A DNA stretch of 64,000 nucleotides from CBDBON01 sp965208395 (GCA_965208395.1 CBDBON010000003.1:1518500-1582499); one strand, 5' to 3'; counted from the stretch's first letter, positions 33,002-42,670 are shown. Numbers and translations are program-made. The notes: generated by a model not told the origin, from the letters alone.

Positions 33002-33751
33002 CTACGGCGTATCCGGGACGTCCGGCCGGTCGTCGTAGTATCGCGACGTGAAGAGCAGCCCATCGTGGCGGATGGCCCACGTATGAGCGTACAAGGTCTC
33101 CGAAGACCTGGTGTTGGGGAAGACGAAGTTGACCCAGATGCCCTGCTCCGTGGCCGCCGCCATCTCTTCCCCAATATTCCGGATGCGGCCCGCGCCGACA
33201 TCCTTCAAGTCGGTGCCAACGAGATGTGGAGCGAGGACGGCGACGCGCACGAGGTCGTTCTCATCCGCCATGGTCAGGCTCCACTGGCCATCAACGCTCT
33301 CCTGGCTGTTGTAATGTGCGATGGTGGCGTCCAAACCGTTAGCCTCGTAGTACTCGATGGCCTTCTGCACATAGGACTTGGTATACGCCGCCGGGTCTTC
33401 AACCTGTGGGTAGTAGCCGGAAGCGAAGAGCATTCCGTTGTGGCGCACCGCGTACCCAACCTTCGGAACTTCCTTCAGCGTCACCGGATGAGGCCACAGG
33501 TACTCCACCCAGACTCCTTCGCCCCCGTCGGTGGCCTTGGCCAGCTCCCTGCCCAACTCGTAGCCGTCCGAACCGACCACGTCCTTGATGTCGGTCCCTA
33601 TCAGCCGGGAAATCAGGGGATGGACGTGATAGATGTCGCTGGCGTCGGTAGCGAAGAGATACCACTGGCCCTCGAAGCTGGCGACGCTGTTGTAGTAGTT
33701 CAGCATCGACTCCAAGCCTTCACGCTCGTAACGCTCTATGGCTTGGTTCAC
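33002..33751 (-). CDS. Tandem Cache-type repeat protein, continuation of the upstream gene after a TGA
   Basis: 249 residues, two Cache repeats (AIERYEREGLESMLNYYNS; KAIEYYEANGLDATIAHYNS). No signal peptide. The same frame continues upstream without interruption through DADPREYTVQYV to the TGA (33788-33790) that ends the 33788-34813 lipoprotein. The GTG at 33751 has no good ribosome site and would cut into the first helix of a repeat. Most likely this is the C-terminal half of a four-repeat lipoprotein, separated by a nonsense mutation or by a stop that is read through. Confidence 0.6.
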   Translation of the reverse strand: MNQAIERYEREGLESMLNYYNSVASFEGQWYLFATDASDIYHVHPLISRLIGTDIKDVVGSDGYELGRELAKATDGGEGVWVEYLWPHPVTLKEVPKVGYAVRHNGMLFASGYYPQVEDPAAYTKSYVQKAIEYYEANGLDATIAHYNSQESVDGQWSLTMADENDLVRVAVLAPHLVGTDLKDVGAGRIRNIGEEMAAATEQGIWVNFVFPNTRSSETLYAHTWAIRHDGLLFTSRYYDDRPDVPDTP

Positions 33752-33787
33752 GTACTGGACCGTGTACTCCCTCGGGTCGGCGTCCCG

Positions 33788-34813
33788 TCACGCCGGCGGG
33801 CCGGACTCAGGATCGCCGGCGTAGTAACCGGAGGCGAAGATCAGCCCATCGTGACGGATGGCCCAGGTGACCTTTTGCTGTTCCTTCCGGGAAACGGGAT
33901 GGGGCCATAGGTACTCCACCCACACGCCTTCCTCGGTGGCTTGAGCTATCTCCTTACCCAGCTCCTGCCCGTCGGAACCCACTACGTCCTTGATGTCGGT
34001 GCCGATCAGATGAGGGAATATCGGATGAGCTACGTAATTGTCGTCCGCGCCGATCAGGAACAGATAGAACTGGCCGTCCAGGCTGTCCTGGCTGTTGTAG
34101 TGGGCGATTACGGCGTCCAGGCCGTCATCGTTGTACTTGGCGATGGCCTTGTTCACGTACTCCTTGGTGGAACTCGCCACGTCTTCCGCCAGGGCGGAAT
34201 GGCTGGTGGCGAACACCAAGCCATCATGAAGGATCACAAAGACCCGTCGCGGCTCTTCCTGTTTGGTGACCGGGTTGATGCCCCGATCGGTAGACCAGGC
34301 GCCGTCTTCAGTGGAGTTGGTTATCATTCTCCCCAAGCCGGAGAACCTCGATCCGGGGCCGACGTACTGGCCCTCGAGGGTGGGCAGGGCGCGGAACACC
34401 AGCACTACGCTTTCTTCGGCGTCCAGGATGGTCAGCGGCCGGCCGTCTTCGATGCCGGCTTCGGACTTGTAGTATTCGACCGTCGCGTCCAGTCCGTTCT
34501 CTTCGTAGTATTCAATGGCCGCTGCGACGAAGGCCCGTGTTATGGCGTCGTCATCCAATGTAGCTGCTTCCGACGTCGGCGCCGGGGCTGCGGTTGCCGT
34601 GGGCTCTGGGACTGTGGTGGCCGTAGGCTCCGAGGGCGTAGTTGCAATGGGCACCGGCGTTGGGGAAGGGTCGTCACCACAGGCAACTACGAAGGCTGCA
34701 AAAGAAGCCACGATCAGAAGCAAGAACAATGCGCGCACGCCGACTGGCGCTCGCCGGCGCCTCAATTCCGTCCAGTTCGCCAGCGTACTGTCCTTCTGCT
34801 CGGTTCGCCACAT
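33788..34813 (-). CDS. Lipoprotein with Thr/Pro linker and two Cache-type repeats
   Basis: ATG 34813 follows GGGAGGGAAGATC. The N-terminus has a basic head, a hydrophobic segment and a lipobox (FVVAC), then a PTPVPIATTPSEPT-type linker of about 45 residues, then two Cache-like repeats with AAIEYYEENGLDATVEYY and KAIAKYNDDGLDAVIAHYNS. The frame continues past the TGA into the next two repeats. An ATG far upstream (35032) is not used since it overlaps the divergent permease start. Confidence 0.75.
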   Translation of the reverse strand: MWRTEQKDSTLANWTELRRRRAPVGVRALFLLLIVASFAAFVVACGDDPSPTPVPIATTPSEPTATTVPEPTATAAPAPTSEAATLDDDAITRAFVAAAIEYYEENGLDATVEYYKSEAGIEDGRPLTILDAEESVVLVFRALPTLEGQYVGPGSRFSGLGRMITNSTEDGAWSTDRGINPVTKQEEPRRVFVILHDGLVFATSHSALAEDVASSTKEYVNKAIAKYNDDGLDAVIAHYNSQDSLDGQFYLFLIGADDNYVAHPIFPHLIGTDIKDVVGSDGQELGKEIAQATEEGVWVEYLWPHPVSRKEQQKVTWAIRHDGLIFASGYYAGDPESGPPA

Positions 34814-35014
34814 GATCTTCCCTCCCTCTGGCTTGTGCCGCCTGATTTTACTGTGGGCGGCGTACAAAAGTATAGGAGTTGCTGAGAGACTCCGTCTCAT
34901 TCTCAAGATGCAGCAAGAGAGGGCCGGCCAACCAGGGAGGCGTACCCCGAGTGGCACCAGGGCTGGCAGTGGGATACCATCCAGTCCGAAGACATAGGAG
35001 CCGGGAAGGGCCAC

Positions 35015-36802
35015 ATGTTCGGCGGCAGCCATTTCCCGGCAGTGCTGAGATCGGATGTCATCGAAATGTTCAGAAGAGCCGAGGGGCGACCCGAAATCGC
35101 TTACGAACCGGATGAAAAGTGTCCGCCCCTGGTGGCGATCACCTCGGCCTTACAGATATTCATACCCAACACCATCAGCCTGGTCATGCTGGCGGCACTG
35201 GTGGTGCGGGCATCCGGCGAGTCGGAAGCCTATCTGTCATGGGTGACATTCACTATCCTGGCAGTCACCGGAGCCAGCATGGTCCTGCAGACCCTTCAGC
35301 TCCGGTATTTGGGCTCGGGCCGCCTCATCGTCGCAAACTTCAACGTTCCGTTCCTGGCAGTTTGCGCATTGGCGCTCCATGTCGGCGGACCCAGTTTGCT
35401 GGCCAGCTTGCTGGTGGCCTCCACGCTGGTACAGTCTGTGTTGACTTTGCGCCTTGCCTCACTCCGCCGGGTATTCACACCGACGGTGAGTGGCGTGGTG
35501 GTGATGCTGGTGGCGGTTTCAGCTGTGCCTTTCATCATCAGCAGAGCGGTCATCCCACCGGAAGGCGAGTCAACGGTGCTCTTCCTGGCGCCGGGTATGG
35601 TTGCCCTGGGCGCTGGGGTCCTGATTTCCCTGCAGGATACACCGGTCTGGCGTATCTGGGTCTTGCCGGCCACGGTGATCGTCGGCCTGACTGTGGCTGT
35701 TCCCCTGGGCTACTACGACGCCGAAATCATTGCCCACACTCCATGGCTGCGCTTACCGGATTTCGGGTGGCCGGGGCTGGATCTGACCTTTAGCGCGGAT
35801 TTCTGGACCCTGCTTCCCGTCTTCGTGTTTGTGAATCTCACCGCCTTCATGAAGGCGGTGGGAGACCTGTCGGTAATTCACCGCGCCTCCTACCGGAACC
35901 AAGCGGCCATTGACTTCCGCACAGTCCAGGGCGGCCTGAACGTGTACGGAATAGGCACCTTTCTCTCCGGACTCCTGGGAACCTTGCCTGTTGCCGCTCC
36001 GTGGGCGTCCACCGCGGTCTACATTAGCTTCACCGGCGTCGCCGCCAGGAGTGTCGGGATATACCTGGGACTGTTGACGATACTAGTCGCCTCTTTTTCA
36101 AAGTTGCTCGCCATACTGGTCGCCATTCCCAGCCCGGTGGTTAGCGCGGTGTACGTCATCATCTTCGGGATGCTTTTTGTCGAGGGTGCGAAGACGGTCT
36201 TCACCGGCCAGTTTGACCAGAAGAAGGCTGCCATCACCGGTGTTTCCATGGTATTGGGCCTGTCCGCGGGGGCTATCAGCGGATTCTTCGAAGGGATAAC
36301 CACTCATCTGGTGGGCAATGCCATTGTCATCGGTGGTATGGCGGCCGTAGGCATGACCGCATTCACCGAATTGTCGGGGTTCCGCGCCAAGAAGCTGCGG
36401 ATTGACTTGTCCGAGTCTTCCCTGCCTGCCGTTGACGATTTTCTCTGCCAGTTCGCCGACGGACATTCCTGGACGGAGGAAGGGGAAAACCGGCTGCGCC
36501 TGGTAGGAGAAGAGGTCATCTTGAGCCTGCTCAAAGAGGAGAAAGACGGTCCCGCCGAGCAGAAGCGCAGGTTGGTCGCCACAATTCGTCCCGATAGCGG
36601 CTCGGCCGAGCTTGAGATCGTGGTCGCTTCGGACGACGCCATCCAGGGAAATATCGAGAATCGCATGGCCTACCTGGGCCAGGACCAGGCGCTGGAAGAC
36701 GAACAGCAGTTGTCTGTCCGCATCCTGCGCCACTACGCGTCATCGGTACACCACCGCAAATACTACGGCTTAGACATTGTCAGTTGCCGCGTGGACAAGT
36801 AG
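35015..36802 (+). CDS. NCS2-type (xanthine/uracil) permease with C-terminal GHKL-like domain
   Basis: 595 residues. About residues 40-440 form 10-12 membrane segments with the NCS2 look (FIPNTISLVML, conserved NLTAFMKAVGDLSVIHRASY, LGTLPVAAPWASTAVYISFTGVAARSVG). The last about 145 residues are soluble; ENRLRLVGEEVILSLL and the mixed strands after it resemble the histidine-kinase-like ATPase fold of anti-sigma factors, but no glycine-rich ATP lid is visible. Substrate unknown; the fusion suggests regulated transport. GGGAAGGG precedes ATG. Confidence 0.7.
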   Translation: MFGGSHFPAVLRSDVIEMFRRAEGRPEIAYEPDEKCPPLVAITSALQIFIPNTISLVMLAALVVRASGESEAYLSWVTFTILAVTGASMVLQTLQLRYLGSGRLIVANFNVPFLAVCALALHVGGPSLLASLLVASTLVQSVLTLRLASLRRVFTPTVSGVVVMLVAVSAVPFIISRAVIPPEGESTVLFLAPGMVALGAGVLISLQDTPVWRIWVLPATVIVGLTVAVPLGYYDAEIIAHTPWLRLPDFGWPGLDLTFSADFWTLLPVFVFVNLTAFMKAVGDLSVIHRASYRNQAAIDFRTVQGGLNVYGIGTFLSGLLGTLPVAAPWASTAVYISFTGVAARSVGIYLGLLTILVASFSKLLAILVAIPSPVVSAVYVIIFGMLFVEGAKTVFTGQFDQKKAAITGVSMVLGLSAGAISGFFEGITTHLVGNAIVIGGMAAVGMTAFTELSGFRAKKLRIDLSESSLPAVDDFLCQFADGHSWTEEGENRLRLVGEEVILSLLKEEKDGPAEQKRRLVATIRPDSGSAELEIVVASDDAIQGNIENRMAYLGQDQALEDEQQLSVRILRHYASSVHHRKYYGLDIVSCRVDK

Positions 36803-37047
36803 CGCGACTTTACTTCCAGGTTACACCCGCTCTCTGTATAATGGAGATCCAACATCCCTGTCTGTAGGGCAGGGCCGCATTCCGCGACCGTTCGCTGAGA
36901 CGGATCCTAAACCCGCCGTCGCCCTTGAGCCAGCCGCGAATGGTCAGACGAATGCAATGGGAGGCGTGAAATGAACATTGCATGGGGACTCGGGCCTCAT
37001 TGAATGCCCGTCCCATTAACAAGATTGAGAAGGGCGGTCTTCTGGCC

Positions 37048-38070
37048 ATGAGGATACTGGCCGGTTTGGGAAGGGTGCTGGCGAGTTGGTACTTCCTTGT
37101 GCCTGTGACTGTGGCAATTGGCATAGCAGCGGGAGCACTGACTTTCGTATACGTGTCTCCCGGCCAGCCCAAGGTCGGAGTAATAAATATACCTTACACG
37201 GTCATTTTCGACAGGTCGGCCTACGGGATCAGCAAGTATATCGACTATGCCCGCCGAGACGACTCGATTAAAGCGGTGGTTATCAAGCTGAGCACCCCCG
37301 GTGGAGGCGCCTCCGCCAGCGAACGCTTGTATATCGAGACCCGTAAGCTCCGGGAACAGAAGCCTGTGGTGGTGGTCATGGGAGGCCTAGTCGCCAGCGG
37401 CGGGTACATGATGTCGATGGGAGCTTCGTACACCTACGCACAGACCTCATCCTTGGTGGGGAACGTGGGAGTGGTTTCCGTAGCGGGGCCGCTGCTACCC
37501 GAGCTGCCTGGCGAGACCACGGTGTTCAGCAGTCCCCACAAGCTGGACGGAGGCACCAGAAGGGAGTGGATCGGAGCGGTGGACTTGTTGAATGAGGCCT
37601 TCGGTCAAATGGTCGTTGCAGAACGAGGAGACAGGCTGCGGATCTCCAGGGAAGAGCTGATGGAGGGTCGCATCTATCCCGGTATGGTCGCCGTCAGGCT
37701 GGGCTTGGCGGACGAAATTGGAGGCGATAGCGACGGTATTCGAAAAGCTGCCGAGCTGGCGCGGATCTCCAATTACGGCTTGGTAGACGTAAATCTCGAG
37801 GTCCTGAGAGAACAACTTCATGAGCTAGAACGGATCCTCCCGTCCGGGGAGGGCGGGACTGTTTCGGCACTCTCCGATGCCGTATCCCCGCTTTGGAACG
37901 ACCGCATCGCTGAAGCCCTGGCCGGAGCGGAGGTCAGCAGGCTCCAAGCGCTGCGAGAGTTAATGTTCACCGGAGTCCTCGGAGGGGAAGAGGAAGACCC
38001 TTTCCCCGACTTGCCATGGGACATACACCGCCCAAACATCTACTACCTATACGTGGGAAGTGGTAACTAG
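37048..38070 (+). CDS. Membrane-anchored S49 (SppA/ClpP-like) serine peptidase
   Basis: ATG 37048 puts a membrane segment (SWYFLVPVTVAIGIAAGALT) at the N-terminus; an upstream ATG at 36982 is possible. The ClpP-like core has KAVVIKLSTPGGGASASE and the nucleophile region GGLVASGGYMMSMGASYTYA, with the S49 pattern ASGGYM. A lysine suited as general base lies in SSPHKLDGG. Family members degrade signal peptides or membrane proteins. First gene of an operon of three that overlap each other. Confidence 0.75.
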   Translation: MRILAGLGRVLASWYFLVPVTVAIGIAAGALTFVYVSPGQPKVGVINIPYTVIFDRSAYGISKYIDYARRDDSIKAVVIKLSTPGGGASASERLYIETRKLREQKPVVVVMGGLVASGGYMMSMGASYTYAQTSSLVGNVGVVSVAGPLLPELPGETTVFSSPHKLDGGTRREWIGAVDLLNEAFGQMVVAERGDRLRISREELMEGRIYPGMVAVRLGLADEIGGDSDGIRKAAELARISNYGLVDVNLEVLREQLHELERILPSGEGGTVSALSDAVSPLWNDRIAEALAGAEVSRLQALRELMFTGVLGGEEEDPFPDLPWDIHRPNIYYLYVGSGN

Positions 38071-39373
38071 ACTAACCGTACTGGCCCTACTTCTTATCTC
38101 CGCCGCCGCCACTTTTGCGGGGGCGTTCTTCTTTTTCTACCAAGGGAGCTATCAGGCGCCGAGCCCGGTCGACATCCCCTTCGAGCAGATAACTTCCCCC
38201 GGCGTGATTCCGGGTGCTCCCGTCGATTCGGGTTCGGCCCAAGTCCGGAAGGGGCTGCTTCTGGTGGACGCCCTGCACGCCAATTCCTTCACGGCGGGCG
38301 AATTGGCTACGCTGAGCTCGTGGGTGGCCAACCGCGGGTATGACGTTGAGGTCCTAGGTGGCTTTACCCCTGTCGCAGGGAACACAAGGCTGGCACTGCT
38401 GGAAGAAAGGCTGCGTCGCGCCGACAGCTTCGTTGTTATGCTGCCACGGGCCGCCTACCAGGAGGCGGAAGTGGACCTCGTCGAACAGTTCGTGGAGAAG
38501 GGCGGAAAACTGCTGCTGATTTCAGACCCGACCCGGCCCAACCGGATTAATGCCCTGGCCAAGAGGTTCGGAGTGGAGTTTCAACCCGATTACCTCTACA
38601 ACACGGTGGAGTACGACCTTAACTTTCGGCATATCTTCGTCAGAGACTTCCAGCCCGACCCCATCACCAGCGGCCTGGACACCGTAACGCTGTACATCGC
38701 CGGATCGGTGAGGTCGCCAGGGAACGGATTGGCGTTCACGGACACCAATACGAGGTCTTCTCTGGTGGAGGCCGGCCAGGACTTCCATCCCATCGCCTGG
38801 GGCAACAGCCGCAATGTTCTGGCTATCGGGGACTTCACCTTCATGGTCCCTCCCTACAACTCCCTGCTGGATAACGACAAGCTCTTGTCCAATGTGGCAG
38901 ATTACCTGACGGATAGCCAACGAGAGTTCGACCTGGCCGATTTCCCCTATTTCTTCGAAGGAGCTCCGGAAGACAGCATAGACATCTTGTTGGGGCAGCC
39001 ACTCCTTTGGGATACCGGCATAGACATGAGAAACGGCCTTGCCGCCTACGGATTGCCCTCCGGGATCAGCGGGGTGGAAGACGTAAGCCGCGACACGGTA
39101 TTCGTTGGGCTATATGACGACGCTCTCCCGGTGAGTCAATACCTCCACGCTGCCGGAATCCGCATTGACGATGTTCTGAGCCCCCCCTTTGCTCCGGAGC
39201 TTCAGCGTGAAGGGACAGCGATCACACTGCTCCATCGAGACCGGGACCGACATGTGCTGGTGGTGCTTGCGGACACGCCCGTCGCGTTGACGAGCGCCGT
39301 CGACAGCCTGCTCAGCGGCGAATTCAGAAACGACCTCGTAAGTAATTTCGTGGGGATGCGCACTAGTCCATGA
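38060..39373 (+). CDS. Membrane-anchored protein of DUF4350/GldG-like fold
   Basis: 437 residues; one N-terminal membrane segment (LTVLALLLISAAATFAGAFF) then an extracytoplasmic domain. The core (GLLLVDALHANSFTAGELAT, GGKLLLISDPTRPNRINALAK) resembles the flavodoxin-like DUF4350 or IFT-domain proteins linked to ABC exporters. GTG start overlaps the peptidase gene by 11 bases. Its stop overlaps the next start (ATGA). Role unknown; probably works with its operon partners on the outer face of the membrane. Confidence 0.6.
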   Translation: MVTRLTVLALLLISAAATFAGAFFFFYQGSYQAPSPVDIPFEQITSPGVIPGAPVDSGSAQVRKGLLLVDALHANSFTAGELATLSSWVANRGYDVEVLGGFTPVAGNTRLALLEERLRRADSFVVMLPRAAYQEAEVDLVEQFVEKGGKLLLISDPTRPNRINALAKRFGVEFQPDYLYNTVEYDLNFRHIFVRDFQPDPITSGLDTVTLYIAGSVRSPGNGLAFTDTNTRSSLVEAGQDFHPIAWGNSRNVLAIGDFTFMVPPYNSLLDNDKLLSNVADYLTDSQREFDLADFPYFFEGAPEDSIDILLGQPLLWDTGIDMRNGLAAYGLPSGISGVEDVSRDTVFVGLYDDALPVSQYLHAAGIRIDDVLSPPFAPELQREGTAITLLHRDRDRHVLVVLADTPVALTSAVDSLLSGEFRNDLVSNFVGMRTSP

Positions 39374-40785
39374 AGACAAGATTAGCCTCTCAGCTTCTGT
39401 TGCCCGCAGTGGTATTGATGCTCGCACTGGTGTTGGCCTGCAGGGACACTGGCAGCCCAGTGACCGTGCCTGTAGCCCTGCCGACAGAGCCACCTGCCCA
39501 GACCGCAAAGCCGTTATCGGCCAGTGATTTGGAGGCGCTCGACGAGTTTGAAGCTCAGCAACAGGACGTCGGCCAGGACTGGGATCGATTCCATCAGGAG
39601 TTCGACCAGTGGCGCGCTGGACTGACCTTCTGCCACAGAAGCTCGATGCAGGAGGCGTTGCAGGAGTTCGCCGTCGGGTTCAACGCGGTGACGGAGCAGG
39701 CCAGGAACCTCCCCAGGACGTCGGTCAATCAGGATTTGTCGAACGTGTTGATAGCGGCTGCCGAAGCGGAGGAGGCCGCGTTCCGTCAACTGCGGGATCG
39801 ATGGCAGCCCAACAGCCTCTCGCTATTCGAGACAGTTGAGCAGCAGCGTTCCAATGCGGCCCGTGCCCAGAAGGACGTAGAAGACCTGGCGCTGGAGCTG
39901 CAGGAAGAGCTCGAGAAAGCCACGGACCCTGAAGAAGTGCGGGCCATGAACGAGTTCTCTGTGGCCTTCGAGCTCATCAGGGACAGCTGGGAGGAGTTTC
40001 ACGATGACTATGTCGCCCTCCTTCAGGAAGCGGACAAGCTGGACGATCCCGTGGTGCTCAACCGGCTCGAGCAGCTAATCCGACAGTTCGGAGGGGTGTC
40101 CCGTGCCATAAGCAGACTCCCTGTGGCGGACGCCGCCGACGACTCTACCGGAACGCTCGAAAAGACGGCGGAAGCCGAGCTTACGGCCATGACAGACATA
40201 CGTTACGCCCTGGCACAGGCCATAGCGCAGGCCGTCGCAGCCGCCGAGCAGTCGGACACCCCTGAAGATGGCGAGTCCAGCCGGGTAGCTGGAGCGCTGC
40301 TGGCCCCGATGGACCCCATCATCACTAGCGTCGAGATAACCTTGAAAGAGATCAGCGACACTATCGATGATGCTCTCGACCAGGGCGCGGCGGAGGACCT
40401 GGAAGAGATTCAGGCGTTCATCGTCCACTACGAGGAGCTGATAGAGAGGTGGGACGCGTTCCATCAGCGGTACAACGAGTGGCGGAGGATCGAGGGCGGA
40501 TGCGACCGTAACGAAGTGCTCCAGTCCCTGAACGAGTTCAACATACGCATTGGCGAGCTCGTGCGCCGCGTGCGGAACCTTCCCCAAACAGGCTACCTGC
40601 TGCCCATGTACAACCTGCTGGTGGAAGCGGCGGAAAGAGAGGAGGGGGCTGTCCGGGCGCTGCGTAATTCCTGGCAGCCCTTTACCGTTGACGCCTTCAT
40701 AGCGGTGGACCGGGAGCGGGACGCTGCCAATGGACTACGACGAGAGGCCAAAATAGCCTTAGAGGAACTCCGCAGCCGGCCCTGA
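39370..40785 (+). CDS. Helical lipoprotein of three internal repeats
   Basis: 471 residues with lipobox VLAC. The mature protein is nearly all helix. Residues about 70-165 and 355-450 are clear duplicates (WDRFHQEFDQWRAG / WDAFHQRYNEWRRI; ARNLPRTS / VRNLPQTG; LRDRWQPNSLSLFE / LRNSWQPFTVDAF), each with one Cys in the first loop (TFCHRS / GGCDRN). A third, degenerate copy lies between (WEEFHDDYVALLQEAD). I do not recognise the repeat. Last gene of the operon. Confidence 0.65.
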   Translation: MKTRLASQLLLPAVVLMLALVLACRDTGSPVTVPVALPTEPPAQTAKPLSASDLEALDEFEAQQQDVGQDWDRFHQEFDQWRAGLTFCHRSSMQEALQEFAVGFNAVTEQARNLPRTSVNQDLSNVLIAAAEAEEAAFRQLRDRWQPNSLSLFETVEQQRSNAARAQKDVEDLALELQEELEKATDPEEVRAMNEFSVAFELIRDSWEEFHDDYVALLQEADKLDDPVVLNRLEQLIRQFGGVSRAISRLPVADAADDSTGTLEKTAEAELTAMTDIRYALAQAIAQAVAAAEQSDTPEDGESSRVAGALLAPMDPIITSVEITLKEISDTIDDALDQGAAEDLEEIQAFIVHYEELIERWDAFHQRYNEWRRIEGGCDRNEVLQSLNEFNIRIGELVRRVRNLPQTGYLLPMYNLLVEAAEREEGAVRALRNSWQPFTVDAFIAVDRERDAANGLRREAKIALEELRSRP

Positions 40786-41031
40786 CAATTGGGTGAGCGA
40801 CACTATCGCGAGCGATAACCACGCGGCCGCTGCGAAGTGCTCGTCTGATCTACCGGGGACGACCGGGCAGTAGCGTAGTACCCTCCGCACGGCCACCTAC
40901 AGTTCGGCCTGTCGTCGACTCCAGACGCGGGCCCTATGTGGGACGGGGCTGAAGGACGAAGCGAAGCCGAGACGGGCTCGTCGGTCTCTCCGCCGTTGTC
41001 GAGGATGGCGCAATGCAACGCCCCGCGCCGG

Positions 41032-42459
41032 TCACACGCGCCACCGCGTCGCCTTGATTGCGACGATGCTCACCAGCACTCCGAGACCTGCCAGCACAGC
41101 ACCGGCCAGAAGCGCATCTGAAAAGCCCAATGCGACCGCTCGATCGGCGGTCTCGAAGGCGCCGAGGTAGGACCTCTCACGCACAGCGAAGATGGCGCCT
41201 GCCACCGCTACGCCAACCGAAAACGAAAGTTGGCGCCCTGACGCGATCGACGCCGAGGCGGTCCCGTAGCGGTCCGCCGGCACCGACTCCATTATTGTGG
41301 TGGTGTTCGGCGGCTCGTACAGCGCTGAGCCCACCCCCGCCAACAGGAGCGCTCCCAGTATCGCCTGCTCGGAGCCGGAACCGGCCAGGATGCTGAGCCA
41401 TGACAGCGAGCCCGCCATGGCCGCCAGACCCAGACCGGAAAGCGTCCAGGCGCCGATGCGGTGGGTCAATGCCCCGCTCACCGGCGCCAGGAACACTCTC
41501 ATCAGCGTGTGAAGCATGATGAACAGTCCCATCTTGGTTGCGGAGAAGCCCAGGGCGTCCACGAAGAAAAAGGGTGCAAGCAGCAGTATTGCTCCCAGCG
41601 ACGTGTAGTGAAACACCAACACGCCCAACCCCATACCGTATCCGAGGCGGCGGAACAGACCGAAGTCCAGGATGGGTCTAGGGGACCTGCGTTGCAAGGC
41701 AATCAGCCCGGGCACCGACACAATCAGCAGGCCGGTCGCGGCCAGCACCAGTGGGGAGAAAAAGCCGTCCTCCGCACCTCGGTTCACCACGACCAGGAAG
41801 GACGCTAGGACTGTGAATAGTGCCACAGCTCCCAACCAATCGACGGTAAAGTCGTGTGGTTTGCTGCTCTCCCGGTCTTCCAGCACCCACCAGGACAGAC
41901 CTGCCGCCATCAGCGATATTGGTATTCGCGTGTAGAACAGGGCCCGCCACCCGAGTGTGTCCAGCAGCCACCCGCCCGCCAGCGGCCCGACCGACAGCCC
42001 AATGCCTACGACGGCACCGGCGATGCCGATGGCTCTGGCACGGTCGCGGGGCTCGAACCTGTCGAGGATTATTGCGTTCACGCCGGCGAGCACCATCGCT
42101 GACCCCAGCCCCATGAAGATGCGGGCAGCGATTAGCTGCCAGAGGTCGTCCGTGATCGCCGAGAGCCCCAGCGCCACGGTGAAGAGCACAAAACCGAGCG
42201 TGTACGACAGGCGCCTCCCTCCGACGTCACCGAACCATCCAACCGTCATCACCAGGCCGACTCCGGTCACCCAGAAGGAGACCGAGACCCACAGGACAGT
42301 TGAAGTGTCCGTGTCGAACGCCTCGGCGAGCGCGGGATAGGAGACGCCTATCACGCCGCTGTCAAGGGTCAGCACCAGGTTGCCCAGGCACGCAGCCAGC
42401 AGGACAAGCCACTTGCTATGCAGGGCGGTCGATACACCCGCCTCGGCCGAAGACATCAT
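41032..42459 (-). CDS. MFS drug exporter, DHA2 (EmrB/QacA) type
   Basis: 475 residues, about 14 membrane segments. Landmarks: LTLDSGVIGVSYPALAEAF (segment 1, motif D1), GWFGDVGGRRLSY (motif A), GIGLSVGPLAGGWLLD (motif C of antiporters). Likely a proton-driven multidrug exporter. Stands alone; the divergent neighbour is a membrane protein. Confidence 0.85.
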   Translation of the reverse strand: MMSSAEAGVSTALHSKWLVLLAACLGNLVLTLDSGVIGVSYPALAEAFDTDTSTVLWVSVSFWVTGVGLVMTVGWFGDVGGRRLSYTLGFVLFTVALGLSAITDDLWQLIAARIFMGLGSAMVLAGVNAIILDRFEPRDRARAIGIAGAVVGIGLSVGPLAGGWLLDTLGWRALFYTRIPISLMAAGLSWWVLEDRESSKPHDFTVDWLGAVALFTVLASFLVVVNRGAEDGFFSPLVLAATGLLIVSVPGLIALQRRSPRPILDFGLFRRLGYGMGLGVLVFHYTSLGAILLLAPFFFVDALGFSATKMGLFIMLHTLMRVFLAPVSGALTHRIGAWTLSGLGLAAMAGSLSWLSILAGSGSEQAILGALLLAGVGSALYEPPNTTTIMESVPADRYGTASASIASGRQLSFSVGVAVAGAIFAVRERSYLGAFETADRAVALGFSDALLAGAVLAGLGVLVSIVAIKATRWRV

Positions 42460-42670
42460 AGTTAAAGGTTACTTTATCTCTCTCGGGGAGGGCTGGATAG
42501 ATCGATTGTCAAGGAGGAACAGTTCCGGGAAGCAATCGGCAATTACCCCGGTTCCCGTTCTTTCCCTTCCGTTTGGACTTGCAATGCCGCGACTCTTGCG
42601 TCAGGATGTGTGCCGGGAGGAATGGGACCAAGGGATACTCCTCAGGACATCACATAAGGGAGGTTCAGAC

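Noticed and set aside
42380..42670. Upstream extension of the 226-residue membrane protein
   Set aside because: It overlaps the divergent exporter gene; a strong ribosome site precedes ATG 42671.
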